Assembly (NCBI GenBank): GCA_903813345.2
Contig: CAIIXF020000003.1
Location: 15,578,931 to 15,638,930 of the forward strand
DNA from: Owenia fusiformis
Taxonomy: Eukaryota > Annelida > Polychaeta > Sabellida > Oweniidae
Length of the DNA stretch: 60,000 bases
Direction of reading: 5' to 3'
Part shown: positions 48,318 through 59,680 of the stretch, piece by piece
Numbering within the stretch: the stretch's first letter is position 1
How the letters are laid out: each line of letters begins with the position of its first letter
Notes under the pieces: model-generated
What the model saw: only the letters and a program-made list of their open reading frames with translations
Database searches by the model: none
What the model was told of the DNA's origin: nothing
Made by a program: the position numbers and the translations under genes

Positions 48318-49534
48318 CAGTAAAACCTGTATATCTGAACACCTGGCTAATCCGAACACCTTCCAATTTGAACACTTTTTTGCGGTCCCATTTTTTCCTC
48401 CCATTGACTCCCATGTTAAATAAACCTTGAAATCTGAACACCTCCTAATCTGAACAGTGAACAACCAGATATGAAAAAGTGACCTGTCTAATCTGAACAT
48501 TTTTATCAGAAATCAAATGTCTGGACATTTCAATAATAGCCACATATTGAGTCAATGTTATAGTTGTTGTTTATCTTTACATATACATGTACAATGTAAT
48601 CAAAGAACCAATACTGTCCTAATTAACTTATTTAGTCTCAGTGACATCCCTTATTTGTGGAAAACAACAGGGTGATTTGAATAGGTGTGAATACAGGAGT
48701 TAATTGGTTTATCCTATTAGAAAATAACTGAATGTTTTATGTTTGGATTAAGGGAAAGGTGTGAATCAAGAAGATAATTGATTTATCATTATTAGAAATT
48801 ACCTGGATGTTTTTGATTTGGATTAAGAGAAAGGTGAGAATCTGGGAGATAATTGGTTTATCCTTATTGTAAATTAACTGGATGTTTTTGATTTGGATTA
48901 TGAACAGGTCTTAGATGTTTTATATCCCGTGGGTCTGTTATGATAGCCAAGATTCAATCAGTAAATGTTTTATAATCACAAAGACAACACAGACACAATT
49001 GCAGACAAGATTTCACGAGAAAGAGAAAAAATGTAATATCCTATCACTAAAATGCCTCCGTCATCTCAAAATTATTTTTACTTGAAGAGGATGTCTCCTC
49101 AAATATTGCTAATGCTAAAAGTGCCAAAAAACAAACAACAATGAAGGACTTTTTCAAGCAAAAGTAAAGCAGTGCTATATAACCCTTATATGGGATAAGT
49201 CATTTGAGAAGCGTAAGATTTCGTATGAGACTATCATATACTTATACTGTCAGTGTATTACAAAGTTTTTGCCAAAATATAAGTTATTTTTACTAAAATA
49301 ATGAAATTGTTCTAAATGTAAATAAAAATAGCATATAGGCTATAGGCCTATTGTAGAATAAACTCATCAACAACATGTATTGTTTTCTGACTTAGTATTA
49401 AGTGTTCAATATAGTGGACTGAACAATGAAAATCCCTCCCCCCCCGATTAACAATATCCTCGAAATTTGAACACCTGCCAATTTGAACGCTTTTGGCTGG
49501 TCCCATTGGTGTTCGGATTAGACAGGTTTTACTG
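48318..49534 (+). mobile_element. pogo/Tigger-type DNA transposon remnant, TA TSD
   Basis: TIRs CAGTAAAACCTGTATATCTG and inverse CAGTAAAACCTGTCTAATCC are bounded by TA (48316-48317, 49535-49536). Subterminal GAACACCT.CCAATTTGAAC repeats occur at both ends. At 49081-49167 the plus strand encodes LEEDVSSNIANAKSAKKQTT then MKDFFKQK and a stop, matching the short tail of Tigger transposases. The DDE core is deleted. Confidence 0.85.
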
Positions 49535-49743
49535 TAAGATGTCCAATTTTGATACAGTTTTAACACCATACTTATCACCGAAAACGAATTCTTTTTTCTT
49601 TTCCGAATTCCTTGTTTATAAGGTGGAATAAGTAATATGACTTCGTGTCAAATATCACTATGATTCCCTTTCAATGACCATGTCTAAAAGTAATATGCCG
49701 GGTTCTCTATTTATTTATTTATATATTTATTTATTCATTTATT

Positions 49744-51145
49744 ATGTCGCCACCAAAAGTGGTGACATATTTTTATGGTCTCCGTTTTTTTGCGACGGCG
49801 GTTGGTGGTTGGCGTCCGGCGGTTGGCGTCCGGCGTCTGTAACAATTTCTTACAACTTCCTATAACTTAACAAATACTGTTTAGACTGACTTCAATTTTT
49901 TTCTAAATCATCTACATGTTCTCAGAAGTTCAAATCTGACTTTAGATTTGACATTTGACCTTCAATGACCTTCTCAAGGTCAAAAAGGTCTTTTTTCAAC
50001 TTGCTTCACATTGACTAAATTTTTTTTCAAAATCATCTACATGTTCTCAGAAATTCAAATCTGACTTTAGATTTGACATTTGACCTTCAAATATGACTTC
50101 AGATTTGACATTTGACCTTCAATGACCTTCTCAAGGTCAAAAAAGGTCAAAAAGGTCTGTTTTCAACTTGCTTCAAATTGACTAAAAAAAATTTGACCTT
50201 CAATGACCTTCTCAAAGTCAAAAAGGTTGGTGGTTGGCGTCCGGCGGTTGGCGTCCGGCGTCTGTAACAATTTCTTACAACTTCCTATAACTTAACAAAT
50301 ACTGTTTAGACTGACTTCAATTTTTTTCTAAATCATCTACATGTTCTCAGAAGTTCAAATCTGACTTAAGATTTGACATTTGACCTTCAATGACCTTCTC
50401 AAAGTCAAAAAAGGTCAAAAAGGTCTGTTTTCAACTTGCTTCAAATTGACTAAAAAAAATTTTCAAAATCATCTACGTGTTCTCAGAAATTCAAATCTGA
50501 CTTTAGATTTGACATTTGACCTTTAATGACCTCCTCAAGGTCAAAAAAGGTCAAAAAGGTCTGTTTTCAACTTGCTTCAAATTGACTAAAAAAAATTTCA
50601 AAATCATCTACGTGTTCTCAGAAATTCAAATCTGACTTTAGATTTGACTTAAGATTTGACATTTGACCTTCAATGACCTTCTCAAAGTCAAAAAAGGTCA
50701 AAAAGGTCTTTTTTCAACTTGCTTCAAATTGACTAAAATTTTTTTTCAAAATCATCTACATGTTCTCAGAAATTCAAATATGACTTTAGATTTGACATTT
50801 GACCTTCAATGACCTTCTCAAGGTCAAAAAAGGTCAAAAAGGTCTTTTTTCAACTTGCTTCAAATTGACTAATTTTTTTTTTCAAAATCATCTACATGTT
50901 CTCAGAAATTCAAATCTGACTTTAGATTTGACATTTGACCTTTAATGACCTTCCCAAGGTCAAAAAAGGTCAAAAAGGTCTGATTTCAACTTGCTTCAAA
51001 TTGACCAATTTTTTTTTCAAAATCATCTACATCTTTTCAGAAATTCAAATTTGACTTTACAAGTTCTCAGAAATTCAAATCTGACTTAAGTTTGAACTCA
51101 TAATATTGTGAGCAACTAGGTGGTGACATTTTGTCATGTTAATGC
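49744..51145. mobile_element. Satellite-bearing element with GTCGCCACC/GGTGGTGACA ends
   Basis: The ends ATGTCGCCACCAAAAGTGG and AGGTGGTGACATTTTGTCAT are partly inverse. After a GCGTCCGGCG-rich head (repeated at about 49795 and 50225), units of about 130-145 bases recur eight or so times, each with GATTTGACATTTGACCTTC, AATGACCTTCTCAAGGTCAA and TTTTCAACTTGCTTCAAATT. An outer ~70-base direct repeat (49661-49735, 51193-51265) brackets the whole. Confidence 0.85.
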
Positions 51146-51309
51146 CTTGTTATTTATTAAAATAGTTTATTATCGTGTCACTGGTTTACATTTGATTCCC
51201 TTTCATTGACCATGTCTAAAAGTAATATGGGTTTACTATTTTATTTATTTATTTATTCATTTATTCATATATTATTTATTAAAATAATAACTGCTTCATT
51301 ACTGGTTTT

Positions 51310-51665
51310 AGGGCTAACTACCAGCACGATTTTGGAAATTATTGAGACATCTATGCTCCCCGAGGCCGACAATAGCTATTGCACCCAGGGCCCTTGAGGC
51401 TGATTTGGCAATTTTATGAGCAATGATTTTTGAGTCTAAATGTTCTTCTAGCCACACTCCAAGATATTTGTACTTTGATGTATGTTCAATGTTATATTGG
51501 CCATATTTAAATGCAAAGTATGATTGTAGGTGGGGGGGGGGGGCGTCAATTAATTTCATCAACAGTTATTTCATTTCTCAATTGTTTCACATCCGTTGCT
51601 AAATCATTTATGTAAATGGAGAACAGGGTCGGAGAAAGCAGACAGCCTTCCTTACATCCATTGGA
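51310..51665 (-). pseudogene. LINE reverse-transcriptase fragment (CR1/L2-like)
   Basis: Minus-strand frames encode GCLLSPTLFSIYINDLATD, then, after a G-run frameshift and a deletion lacking the metal-site block, YKYLGVWLEEHLDSK and KSASRALGAIAI. These are palm and thumb blocks of non-LTR reverse transcriptases. A TTTATTTATT tract at its 3' side suits a LINE tail. Confidence 0.8.
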
Positions 51666-52121
51666 TGCCTTGAATCTATATGTTTCGCAATGAAATTTCA
51701 CCATTTCATACTATATAATTTTTATAACAACAAAATGAATTAGTTGTTCAGTGTTTCAATTAATTCTATAAATACTTTTCAAGCAACTGAAATTTTTTAT
51801 TCTTCATATTACAGAACGATCTATGATTTATTCTATCAATACCCTTACATTCTGACACCAACGCGATAACTTTTAATTTAGTTCAGTCTAGCTACCTCCC
51901 GTTTGAAGAGCTCTCATGTGTGGTACAACTTCGTCCACATCTGGGTTCTTTCCCATTGGATTACACAGGGGTGTTATTTTCAATGCCGCACAGACTCTAT
52001 TGAACATTTATGTACTGTAGAGTTTCATTTGCACAAACGATAGGTATGTATGAAATTGAGATATACGACAAAGCTTTTTGAACTATAATCCCCAAATCCG
52101 AAGAAATCTATAGTTGAAAAT

Positions 52122-52493
52122 TAGAGGGGGAGAAACACCAGGGTTCAAAGATGACATACGCTTATAATGTAAATCTGTATTGAGATGACATACAGGTAGT
52201 CGCTGATTGGTCAAAAGTCGACAAACAAATGACGTCATCAATGGCGGTTCAAAATTTTCGAAATACGCTTCGAATAATATTATTTTCATTCCTGGCGTGT
52301 TAACCAATATTATAGCTTCTCATTTCACATCAAGATAAAGAAACGTGTACGGAATATGCCTATATCAATTAAGTCATCCCATCGAAGTGTAGTATTTGAT
52401 AACTAGCCGATGAAAATTCGAACGAACGAAGGGGGTAAGCAAGAGACGTAATTATGTCTGTCATCTTTAAACTCTGGGGCTTTCCCTCCTCTT
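52122..52493. mobile_element. MITE family M9a, copy B, 9-bp TSD GTTGAAAAT
   Basis: Inverse of 12074-12750 without the nested element. GTTGAAAAT flanks at 52113-52121 and 52494-52502. It contains the empty target ...GAAATACGCTTCG... of the M9b insertion. Confidence 0.92.
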
Positions 52494-52502
52494 GTTGAAA
52501 AT

Positions 52503-53219
52503 GTAGTCCAATTCCAGTGACGTCACTGATATCGCAGAAATTGCCCAGACGCCATCGAAGATCGAAAAAATATAAATAATGTTACTTTGAATCTCCGATT
52601 ATCTTTCTGATTATTGAATAGATTGGATCATGTAACTACAGTGTATGCTTTGGGGCTGATGGGAGATTAAAAGCAGAGAAACGTTCCAGAGTAATATAAT
52701 CGACTCGTTCGGCGGGCCAATAAAAAGTCCCTTCCAAAGCGATGCATCATGGGAGATATTTAAGTAAATAACCACCTGAACTCACGAATATCACGAATAG
52801 GAGTATTGAACCCTTTGTTTTTCGACATGTTTAATGGATTGTGATCATTGTTTCTTTGTCCCATTGTGACACCGTTTTTTCCGCACTTATACATACGTGC
52901 AAAGGATATCCAGGGTCAATAATAGTACCCTTATCAAAAGGATGTAATAAAAGTAATGTTAATAGGTACATGAGAAAGAACAATCTGGGTTTTAGACGTT
53001 TAGACGACACAAAAATACTCCGCAGTTTCGTGCCCTTCTAATTTTATGATAAAAAATATGGACATCAATAATTTATTATACAAGTAATTTTTTAAAATAA
53101 TGCTATGCTGCGCAGTAGGGGTATGCTCGGACGGTCCTAAGGAAGAAGGTTCCTCGTCCAGGCATCGTGTTGGCATAGTAACCCATTCTCTGACAATTTC
53201 CCTCTGAGCACGTATCACA
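52503..53219. other. Unassigned stretch
   Basis: No gene, RNA or repeat recognised. It probably lies in the 3' part or downstream of the lipase gene, whose remaining exons were not found. Confidence 0.4.
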
Positions 53220-53705
53220 TCTTCCCTAAAAGGTACATTATCACATGGAAAAGCCAGAGAGACAGTGTTATTCTTTAGGTGCATTGTCACATTCAACATT
53301 TAGAGGACAGTGTACCACTACCTCTTTAGGTACATTTTCACATGACATATTTGGAAGGACAGAGAATTTTTAGATCACATGAAACATTTAGACGGACGAT
53401 GTACTTTTTAGGTCACATGACACATTTAGGAGGAGTGTACCTTTAAATCCATTGTCACATGACGTATTTAGAGGAACAATGTACTTAATTAGGTGCATTG
53501 TCACATGGCTCATTTAGAGAGACAGAATGCTTTTTGGGTGCATTGTCACATGACATACACAGATACATGTACATGTAGTTAGACGGACAGTGTACTTTTT
53601 AGGTGCATTGTCACATGGTACATCTAGACGGACAATATACTTTTTAGGTGCATTGTCGTACAATATATTTAGAGAGCCAGTGTACTTATTAAGTGCGTTG
53701 TCCAA
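53220..53705. repeat. ~50-60-bp minisatellite
   Basis: About eight imperfect units contain TAGGTGCATTGTCACATG, A.ATTTAGA, GGACA.TGTACTTTTT. Minus-strand frames with PCDNAP repeats are a by-product. Confidence 0.85.
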
Positions 53706-53905
53706 ATGTTGTTTACTCTTTCCGTGATATTTTTCCAGAGACATAATTACTTAATTATTTTCCGTATACCTTTATACTCAATCGACCAAGTAAACTGTAC
53801 TAATGGGAGAATTTAATCCACAGAGGACTAGAATTCCACACGTTACAATTTTAATGTATCTAACCTTGTATTCGTGACTGAATTAACACCTGCCGGCTAC
53901 CGGAT

Positions 53906-53995
53906 TATCTATTGGTAAGTCATTTAAATATGGACGGAATAATGGAATAGTGGCAGGTACTATTCATATTTAAATGACTCACCAATAAAATAGTG
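53906..53995. repeat. Hairpin with 22-bp arms
   Basis: TATTGGTAAGTCATTTAAATATG pairs with the inverse near 53967-53990 (CATATTTAAATGACTCACCAAT), with one extra base in an arm. Confidence 0.8.
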
Positions 53996-54194
53996 GGTTA
54001 ATCTGGGAGCCGTCGGGCGTTAGTTGCAAATACAACCTTAACCTCCCTATTATTTAGGAACGTACGTTATCAGCATCTTCGTTACTGCTACAAGGGAATG
54101 CATTGAAAGGGCATCCATTTAGGATAGATGTCCTCATATACTCGTGGGCGATACTGTGATCACAGTCTAGAAAACAATATCAAATGATGAATTA

Positions 54195-54385
54195 TAGGCC
54201 TCAGGCCCGTAGCCAGGATTTTCCAAGGGGGGTTCAGTTTTCAAAAATTTCCAGGGGTGTTCACATTTGACAATTTTGGCCAAAATATGGGCAAAATCAC
54301 CTGAGAAGTGCTCAAAATGGTGAAAAACTGCATGATTTTGAAAGATTTTTTGGCTGGGGGGGGGGGGGCGAACACCCCTGGACCA
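54195..54385. repeat. CCCGTAGCCAGGA-type dispersed repeat
   Basis: It begins GGCCCGTAGCCAGGATTTTC and ends with a G-run then GAACACCCCTGGACC. This is a recognisable class of abundant repeat in invertebrate genomes. One copy here. Confidence 0.55.
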
Positions 54386-54645
54386 TGTAGTCACTTGAAG
54401 GAGTCACTAGAGGACAGACTTCATTCGGTGACAGGCGTCAAGACCCGGATGTGTTCATAAAGCGATCTAGAGTGATAAGTGGATCATATCAGTGACTGCC
54501 AAAGTGCATCTTGGCTTTCCAAGGTATGGGAAACGAGTATGGGTAATGTGTTTGTATTTAGAAAGTAACGAGGTAGTCAGCAGAGGAAAAATTTTATTAC
54601 CAAACTCAGGTCTTCGATTTAACGAATATATCTATTCATACTTAC

Positions 54646-54840
54646 TGAAATCATCACAAGGTGGTTGGGGCCCGCCCTTATTTGGGTAAAAGTCGGCGTG
54701 TCCAACTGGATGACCAAGACCAAGGTTAATGTAGTCGTTGTTTGCATTTGTATGTAGATTGTCTACGAATACTGCGTCGCCGCGGTCAATGCGACCTCTT
54801 GGGTCCGTGATGTCAAATGCTGGACCGGCGGGGTCCATTC
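54646..54840 (-). CDS. Pancreatic-lipase-family protein, exon L5
   Basis: Minus-strand exon entered in phase 1. It encodes GMDPAGPAFDITDPRGRID, with the catalytic Asp in the DPAGP block, then DAVFVDNLHTNAN and NLGLGHPVGHADFYPNKGG, the conserved D-A-FV-.-HT and GH.DFYPN.G strands. It ends at PPCDDFS with donor A|GTAAGT in phase 1. The next exon, expected to hold the catalytic His in a C-H-R-[AS] context, was not found downstream, so the gene is incomplete in what I can read. Confidence 0.92.
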
Positions 54841-55043
54841 CTAGTAATTGGGAACAATATTGAATAAAATGTAATGAGGTCAACGATTGATCTACGTACA
54901 GCACAAAGCATGCCTGTCCAGAACCTGTCAGGTTTTTGGATTAGACAGCTATAGATTATTTTCACGAGATGACTGCCATACTTGGCGGAATTTCGATGGC
55001 GATAATACAAAATAAAAAGTAATGTATAATAAAGATGGCATAC

Positions 55044-55155
55044 CTGTTACTCTAGCCATTCTACCCTCAGTCTTTTTGCCTGCGAACCCACATACTTGTC
55101 CTCCTAAACTGTGTCCAATACAATGGAAGTCATTCCAGGTGTTACCAGCGTTCAC
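55044..55155 (-). CDS. Pancreatic-lipase-family protein, exon L4 (nucleophile exon)
   Basis: Acceptor TTACTCAG in phase 0, then VNAGNTWNDFHCIGHSLGGQ and VCGFAGKKTEGRMARVTG. GHSLGG is the nucleophile elbow with the catalytic Ser, and the rest is the family's (V/A)GFAG...(G)R(I/M)..(I/V)TG block. The donor G|GTATGC in phase 1 matches L5. The GTG at the exon start is an internal codon, not an initiator. Confidence 0.94.
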
Positions 55156-55888
55156 CTGAGTAATGAGTAATTAATTTGAAATAAAAGGGACAAAGTGCGT
55201 AAATGAAGTCTCACTTTTGATCTTCATAGTATTTCCAATGGATAAATAAGTACCCGATCTTTCATTTGACACCAAAAAAGCCCAAACAGACCACATCAGA
55301 GTTGACACTTGATCATGACAAAATATTTTTGATCTATCAATTTATATATGTCAAGTTTTTAGTACAATGCCATAGAAAGATGGCATTGTTGTTTGCATTA
55401 ATTATCAATTCATTTTTGACAGGATTTTCAAGCATACGCCATATTTTAATCCAAGAGTTATTTAAAACATACACTATTTGTGAAAAGTGGTAATTCGGTT
55501 TTTTCAATCTCTGAACTTCAAATGCTGTTTTCTATGCAAGTAATTTTTTTTCACTTCAGTATTATCCCAAATTAAAGTTTTTATCATATTTGATTGACTG
55601 TGTGAGTGACATGTCTCAAACAATATTTTGTCCTTTTTCATTCAAGAATAGGCGCATTGCCTGTTTAATAGAATAACAGGAACCAATTAAGATGTATTTT
55701 AATGTAATAATTGAGACTTCAAGCAATGCATATAAAATCGAAACGTCAACCCGTACGCACAAGTTGCTCCATACAAATGCATGTAGTTTTCTTACATAAA
55801 TAATCGTTCAGTTACAGTGTTTACTATAGTCCGTTGCGAAGACACATATCATCGTGTAATATGCCATTGATAGCTATATAGCTAGTTT

Positions 55889-56200
55889 TATCCTATGCCA
55901 AGTAGAGTTTTAGGGAGATAAGTTGGTAAGATATATCCCGTATCCTGATTTAGAGGTTTCCATATCCTGAACCTCCATATCTCCCGCTCCAGGGCATATC
56001 TTCCCGCTTCGAAAAAAAAATTTGAAAAAAAATTGAAAAATTGAAAAAAGTGAAAAATGTGAAAAAATAAAAAAAATGAAAAAATAAAAAAAAATTGAAA
56101 GAATTGAAAATAAAATTAGAAAAAAGAGAAAAAATTGAAAAAATAAAAAAAATGAAAAAAAATTTAAAGAAAATTAGAAAACTCTACTTGGTATAGGATA
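55889..56200. mobile_element. Foldback with 22-bp TIRs around an A-rich core
   Basis: TATCCTATGCCAAGTAGAGT at the left and its inverse (ACTCTACTTGGTATAGGATA) at the right enclose about 170 bases of GAAAAAATTGAAAAAAT-type simple sequence. Inserted in R1. Confidence 0.75.
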
Positions 56201-56205
56201 AAGCA

Positions 56206-56337
56206 GTTATGTACGGTCGGTTTTGATATAGGGTTCATCCCTCGTGAGATATGCACATCTACCTACGGTCCCTCAGGTAGATATGCATATCTCCCTCTGG
56301 ATAAACCCCATATCCAAAACCTCCCAGTACATAACCC
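56206..56337. repeat. Palindrome with conserved CTCCCAGTACATAAC edge
   Basis: The arms GTTATGTACGGTCGG...GATATAGGGTTCATCCCTC and inverse surround AGATATGCACATCTACCT and its inverse. The edge sequence is shared with palindromes at 9.7, 13.6 and 14.1 kb. Confidence 0.8.
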
Positions 56338-56602
56338 TTATTTATATGATACATATTTTAAATCACCTCGTTTCGTAAGATATTTGGAGCTTAAACATGC
56401 ATGCCACATATCATTTTCTTTAGAAAGCATTATACTGTGTATCGAAATCAAAACTGCCAGCATAGTATCCAATGGACAGGAGTATAATGATCCCCATTGA
56501 CACCCACGCGAAATTGCAAATCTCCCGTTCTAAACACAGCTGCTAGCTGATCGGGTATTTGAAGTAGACTAAGTAGCGCTTGTTTTGTATGCGCGCTATA
56601 TA

Positions 56603-57440
56603 CAGGGTGGTACAAAATGTGAACTGTTTTGCAACAGACTATAGTTTCCTTATTGTCTGCAGGAATCCTTTCATATTTTCACATGTTGTAGAGGTAGGTC
56701 TAACATATTTGTTGGTACTATTCATTTTTTGCAGAAATTATGAGTCCTTACCAAACATCACTGAAAACCTGTGAAAAACGTGAACGTCAACATTTGCAAT
56801 TCTTCAAGCCTTCAACAATCTTCCTGTGAAAATGTTTAAGCTGCAAACTGAAAAACCTAATGTTTTCTGACTTTGTTTTGTTTTGAATCCCGCACATTTT
56901 GTTGTAAAAATTAGCATCCTGCCTCTGTTAGTTGCGATTATTATTAGTTATCGTGATCCAAAGAAATGGTCTACGTTTCCAAAGACGAAAACATCTTCCA
57001 GTGAAATCGCAACACATCCCTATATGGTCTTAAAATGTCAATATCTTCATTAATCATGGACCAATACTAAAGAAATATGGCTCAAACACGAGTATTAGAT
57101 TTCCTTGTGATTTTTGTCACAGGGGGTAACAGGGGGTTACTTTGCTCCCCCTCTAACTGTTTGTGTAGGTACAGTGTCTCTTCACTGTTGAATGATTGAA
57201 ACTGCTTCGCTGTAAGCTTTTTTTAGATCATCCATTGTGTTTCAACAATATCTAAGTTTAGGCATGTTTGACGTTTAAGTCTTGTAATTTCTTCAAAATT
57301 CAAGACTGAGAATAAATTATGGCATCAATAAAAATGTTCGTCCTCTATCTACAAGATGTGATAATATGAGCCAATTCATGCATGTGTTAACAAAGGAAAA
57401 TACAGCCTTTTTTAGGGGTTCACTTTTTTGGACCACCTGG
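56603..57440. mobile_element. 838-bp TA-flanked element with CAGGGTGGTACAAAA ends
   Basis: The left end CAGGGTGGTACAAAATGTGA and the right inverse CCAGGTGGTCCAAAAAAGTG, with TA on both sides, split R1 at GCGCTATATA. The termini suit mariner-type elements. No transposase frame was found. Confidence 0.72.
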
Positions 57441-57451
57441 TATATTACTTT

Positions 57452-58070
57452 ATTATGCACCTCATTGAAATACTCAAATCTGATTGGTTCTTAGTTGCTT
57501 GTAATTTGGCAATACTCTGCTCTTTTCTGAAAACTGCCGGATATTTTTTTAATATCTGACCCTTTCGAGAAAAAGGGTCGGATATTTTTCAGAGTTTTAT
57601 TTCTTAATAACTGGAGTACTACTTAAAGCTGACATCTGAAACTGGCGGAAAATAGAAGAAAAAAATGCACTTAATCAATCACAATTACCCTTATCATTCA
57701 AAAGTTACATATGATTCTGCAAGAACGTCTCGAATAAATAAAAATTAAATTCCCGGGGCAAATATTTTTGTCCAGTGTAGCGAATAAACTGGCCGGAAGT
57801 CGTCTGAGTTTTTAAAGAAAAAATAAATAAATGTCAAAATAATGTCAACTAAACGACAGTTTAAGCCTGTAAGCCTACTCCAGTAAGTACTCCACTTAAC
57901 GTTGATTGGGAGGTGCATAATAAAACAAATACTGGATGATCAGGAGCTGGATATGGCCAGAATACCTATCCTTTGAAAAAATATTGGGCTCGGCTGCCGC
58001 CTCGCCCAATATTTTTTCTCGAATAGGTATTCTGCCATATCCAGCTCCTGATCATCCAGTATTTGTTTAG
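57452..58070. repeat. Paired foldbacks inserted in R1
   Basis: TTATTATGCACCTC (57452 onward) pairs with GAGGTGCATAATAA near 57912-57925. A second, longer palindrome spans 57923-58068 (AAACAAATACTGGATGATCA and inverse) with loop CTCGGCTGCCGCCTC. A small hairpin ATATCTGACCCTTT is at 57552-57585. Confidence 0.82.
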
Positions 58071-58395
58071 TATTTATTCATTGGTTTTGCGTTCACGGTT
58101 ACGTTGTGAAAAAATATCGCTAGCTTATACTCTCTAATGTATTATTAAACATTTGTTATAAAATGAGTCCCTTTAAAAAAATACAAAAGGTCACATGACG
58201 CCTTTATCCAGCTGTTATGATTGGTAGTTAAATGCGATCACATGACGGTACGTCGACATTACGGAGTACACTAAAATGATGGTATACCATGTAGGGAAGA
58301 CAGGTGGTTAACTGAGGAAATCATACGTTATATTAAAAGACGAAAATGGTACAAACAAAATATCTAGTCGTACATAAACTTGTGACACTACATAC

Positions 58396-58521
58396 CAAGG
58401 TTTCTACCAAGTGTCCCGTACAGCCCCCGATCACTCTCGTGTTCATCGCTGACTGGGGATAGTAGGCGTGAGACGCACCCTCGGTCCAATCAACGATGAT
58501 AACATTAACATCGAACGAAGT
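58396..58521 (-). CDS. Pancreatic-lipase-family protein, exon L3
   Basis: This 126-bp phase 0-0 exon encodes SFDVNVIIVDWTEGASHAYY, then PQSAMNTRVIGG and HLVETL. It matches the N(V/F)..VDW..GA...Y.QA..N.RVVG segment of the family (the central strand and helix before the nucleophile elbow). It was found by reading the minus strand, being too short to stand out as a frame. The intron to L4 is 3.2 kb and full of repeats. Confidence 0.93.
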
Positions 58522-58603
58522 CTAAAATTACAGTGGGTATGTTGAGCTCATCACCCGCATTGTTTTCTTCGACCATTTCTTCATTCATTGCATTTCAGTA
58601 CAT

Positions 58604-58647
58604 GATCTCTGCTATGAAAGCAGTGAAGGGCCGATCTTGAAGGATAA
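58604..58647 (+). repeat. Short conserved hairpin repeat, copy 2
   Basis: Near-exact match to 46795-46835, in lipase intron 2. It may be the far end of the R1 family, since both copies follow R1 segments. Confidence 0.7.
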
Positions 58648-58874
58648 TTTTAAATTCTATTGTTCTGTTTATCATTCTGTTATATGCGATTTTCTTGATA
58701 CGAGTACATTTTATTATATCTTTACGAGAACACTTTTTAAACAATCATTTTAAATCGTTTAAAGATGTACTACCATTGTACTTATTTTGCTAAGTATTTC
58801 CTAAACTATTAACCGTTTTGTCTTGCCTTAGAACATTTATGACGCTTCATTCGGATTTTCTGAAATGGACTTAC

Positions 58875-58977
58875 AAGGAGTGCGCTCTTCATGTTGTTTG
58901 TCCAATGAGAGAGTGGCGTTCGTCCCCACCAACCATGGATAACGAACCTTGTCGGCTTGGTGGCGTCATATTCGTTG
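58875..58977 (-). CDS. Pancreatic-lipase-family protein, exon L2
   Basis: Acceptor CTATTACAG, one base completing a codon, then NEYDATKPTRFVIHGWWGRT and HWTNNMKSALL, with donor CTT|GTAAGT. KPTRFVIHGW is the family's oxyanion-side strand (K.TRF.IHG(W/F)). It splices in phase 2 from L1 and in phase 0 to L3. Confidence 0.93.
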
Positions 58978-59112
58978 CTGTAATAGTAATATTCAAAATA
59001 TCACCACATTGATCACGCGATTTGCTCTATTTTAATCATGGATGCATACATTATGACAATGACAGCAACGTAAATGACAAAAACCGACTACAACACAAGT
59101 TATTGAATGAAT

Positions 59113-59223
59113 TGAAGTGCAATACAGGATATATTCTGCTCGAGAAATTATGTGTTGGAACGAGACGAAGTCGAGTGCCAATACAGAATATCAAGAGCAG
59201 AATATATCCTGTATTGCACTTCA
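59113..59223. repeat. 29-bp-arm palindrome in lipase intron 1
   Basis: TGAAGTGCAATACAGGATAT... (59113-59141) is exactly inverse to 59195-59223. The loop contains CGAGACGAAGTCGAG. Inverted GGGACAATCTCAGTA-type segments follow at about 59310-59400. Confidence 0.88.
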
Positions 59224-59512
59224 AATCATCTTATGTAACATTTTTATCGTGTGATGTTAGGCCAATACATTTTATTTAGGAGACAATCTCTAGGAAATAT
59301 TCGGTATTCTCTGTATTGTTACTGAGATTGTCCCATTCGTACCAATATTTTCTGTATTGTTACGGAGATGATCAATAGGGACAATCTCAGTAGCAATACA
59401 CATTGGTACAGCACAAGAACTGACCAATCAGAGGGCTTCATGTTACAGATCATACGATAATAGATAATAGATTATAGTATTTTATTTTTGAGTTAAGAGA
59501 ATGCGTCAGTAC

Positions 59513-59680
59513 GGTATGTTGTCCCAGCGTATGGGAATGGCATTCTCTCTATTTGAGCGAGTGTAGAGCTCATATTTCAGCTGCTGAGTTTCCCATGTCT
59601 CTGGATCATCCGTGTCTATCCAAGGGGCTTCGGTTGTGTTGTAACATCCACAGGGAGGAGTGCAGACTGCTTCTCCATGT
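59513..59680 (-). CDS. Pancreatic-lipase-family protein, exon L1 (N-terminal part of mature enzyme)
   Basis: Acceptor TCATTTCTAG, then HGEAVCTPPCGCYNTTEAPW, continuing to QQLKYELYTRSNREN, which is the family's N-terminal Cys-rich segment and the strand F.LYT..N. Donor CC|GTACTG in phase 2 fits L2. A signal-peptide exon must lie upstream; none was recognised between 59681 and 60000. The five exons together give about 231 residues of a secreted lipase (triacylglycerol or phospholipid hydrolysis), whose exact substrate is unknown. Confidence 0.9.

Larger units (their letters stand above)
55738..58110 (+). repeat. Dispersed repeat R1, copy 3, split by several insertions, in the lipase L3-L4 intron
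   Basis: R1 sequence resumes after each of three interruptions: 55889-56337 (A-rich foldback plus palindrome), 56603-57440 (TA-flanked element) and about 57452-58070 (palindromes). Copies 1 and 2 show the uninterrupted order. Confidence 0.78.

Noticed and set aside
49890-51100. CRISPR-like array
   Set aside because: The units are contiguous degenerate tandem copies without unique spacers, in animal DNA.
53000-53744. Minus-strand frames with repeated PCDNAPKK-type peptides
   Set aside because: They follow the minisatellite period and have no other support as protein.
58818-59012. 64-codon plus-strand frame
   Set aside because: The opposite strand encodes lipase exon L2 with proper splice sites and the RFVIHGW motif.
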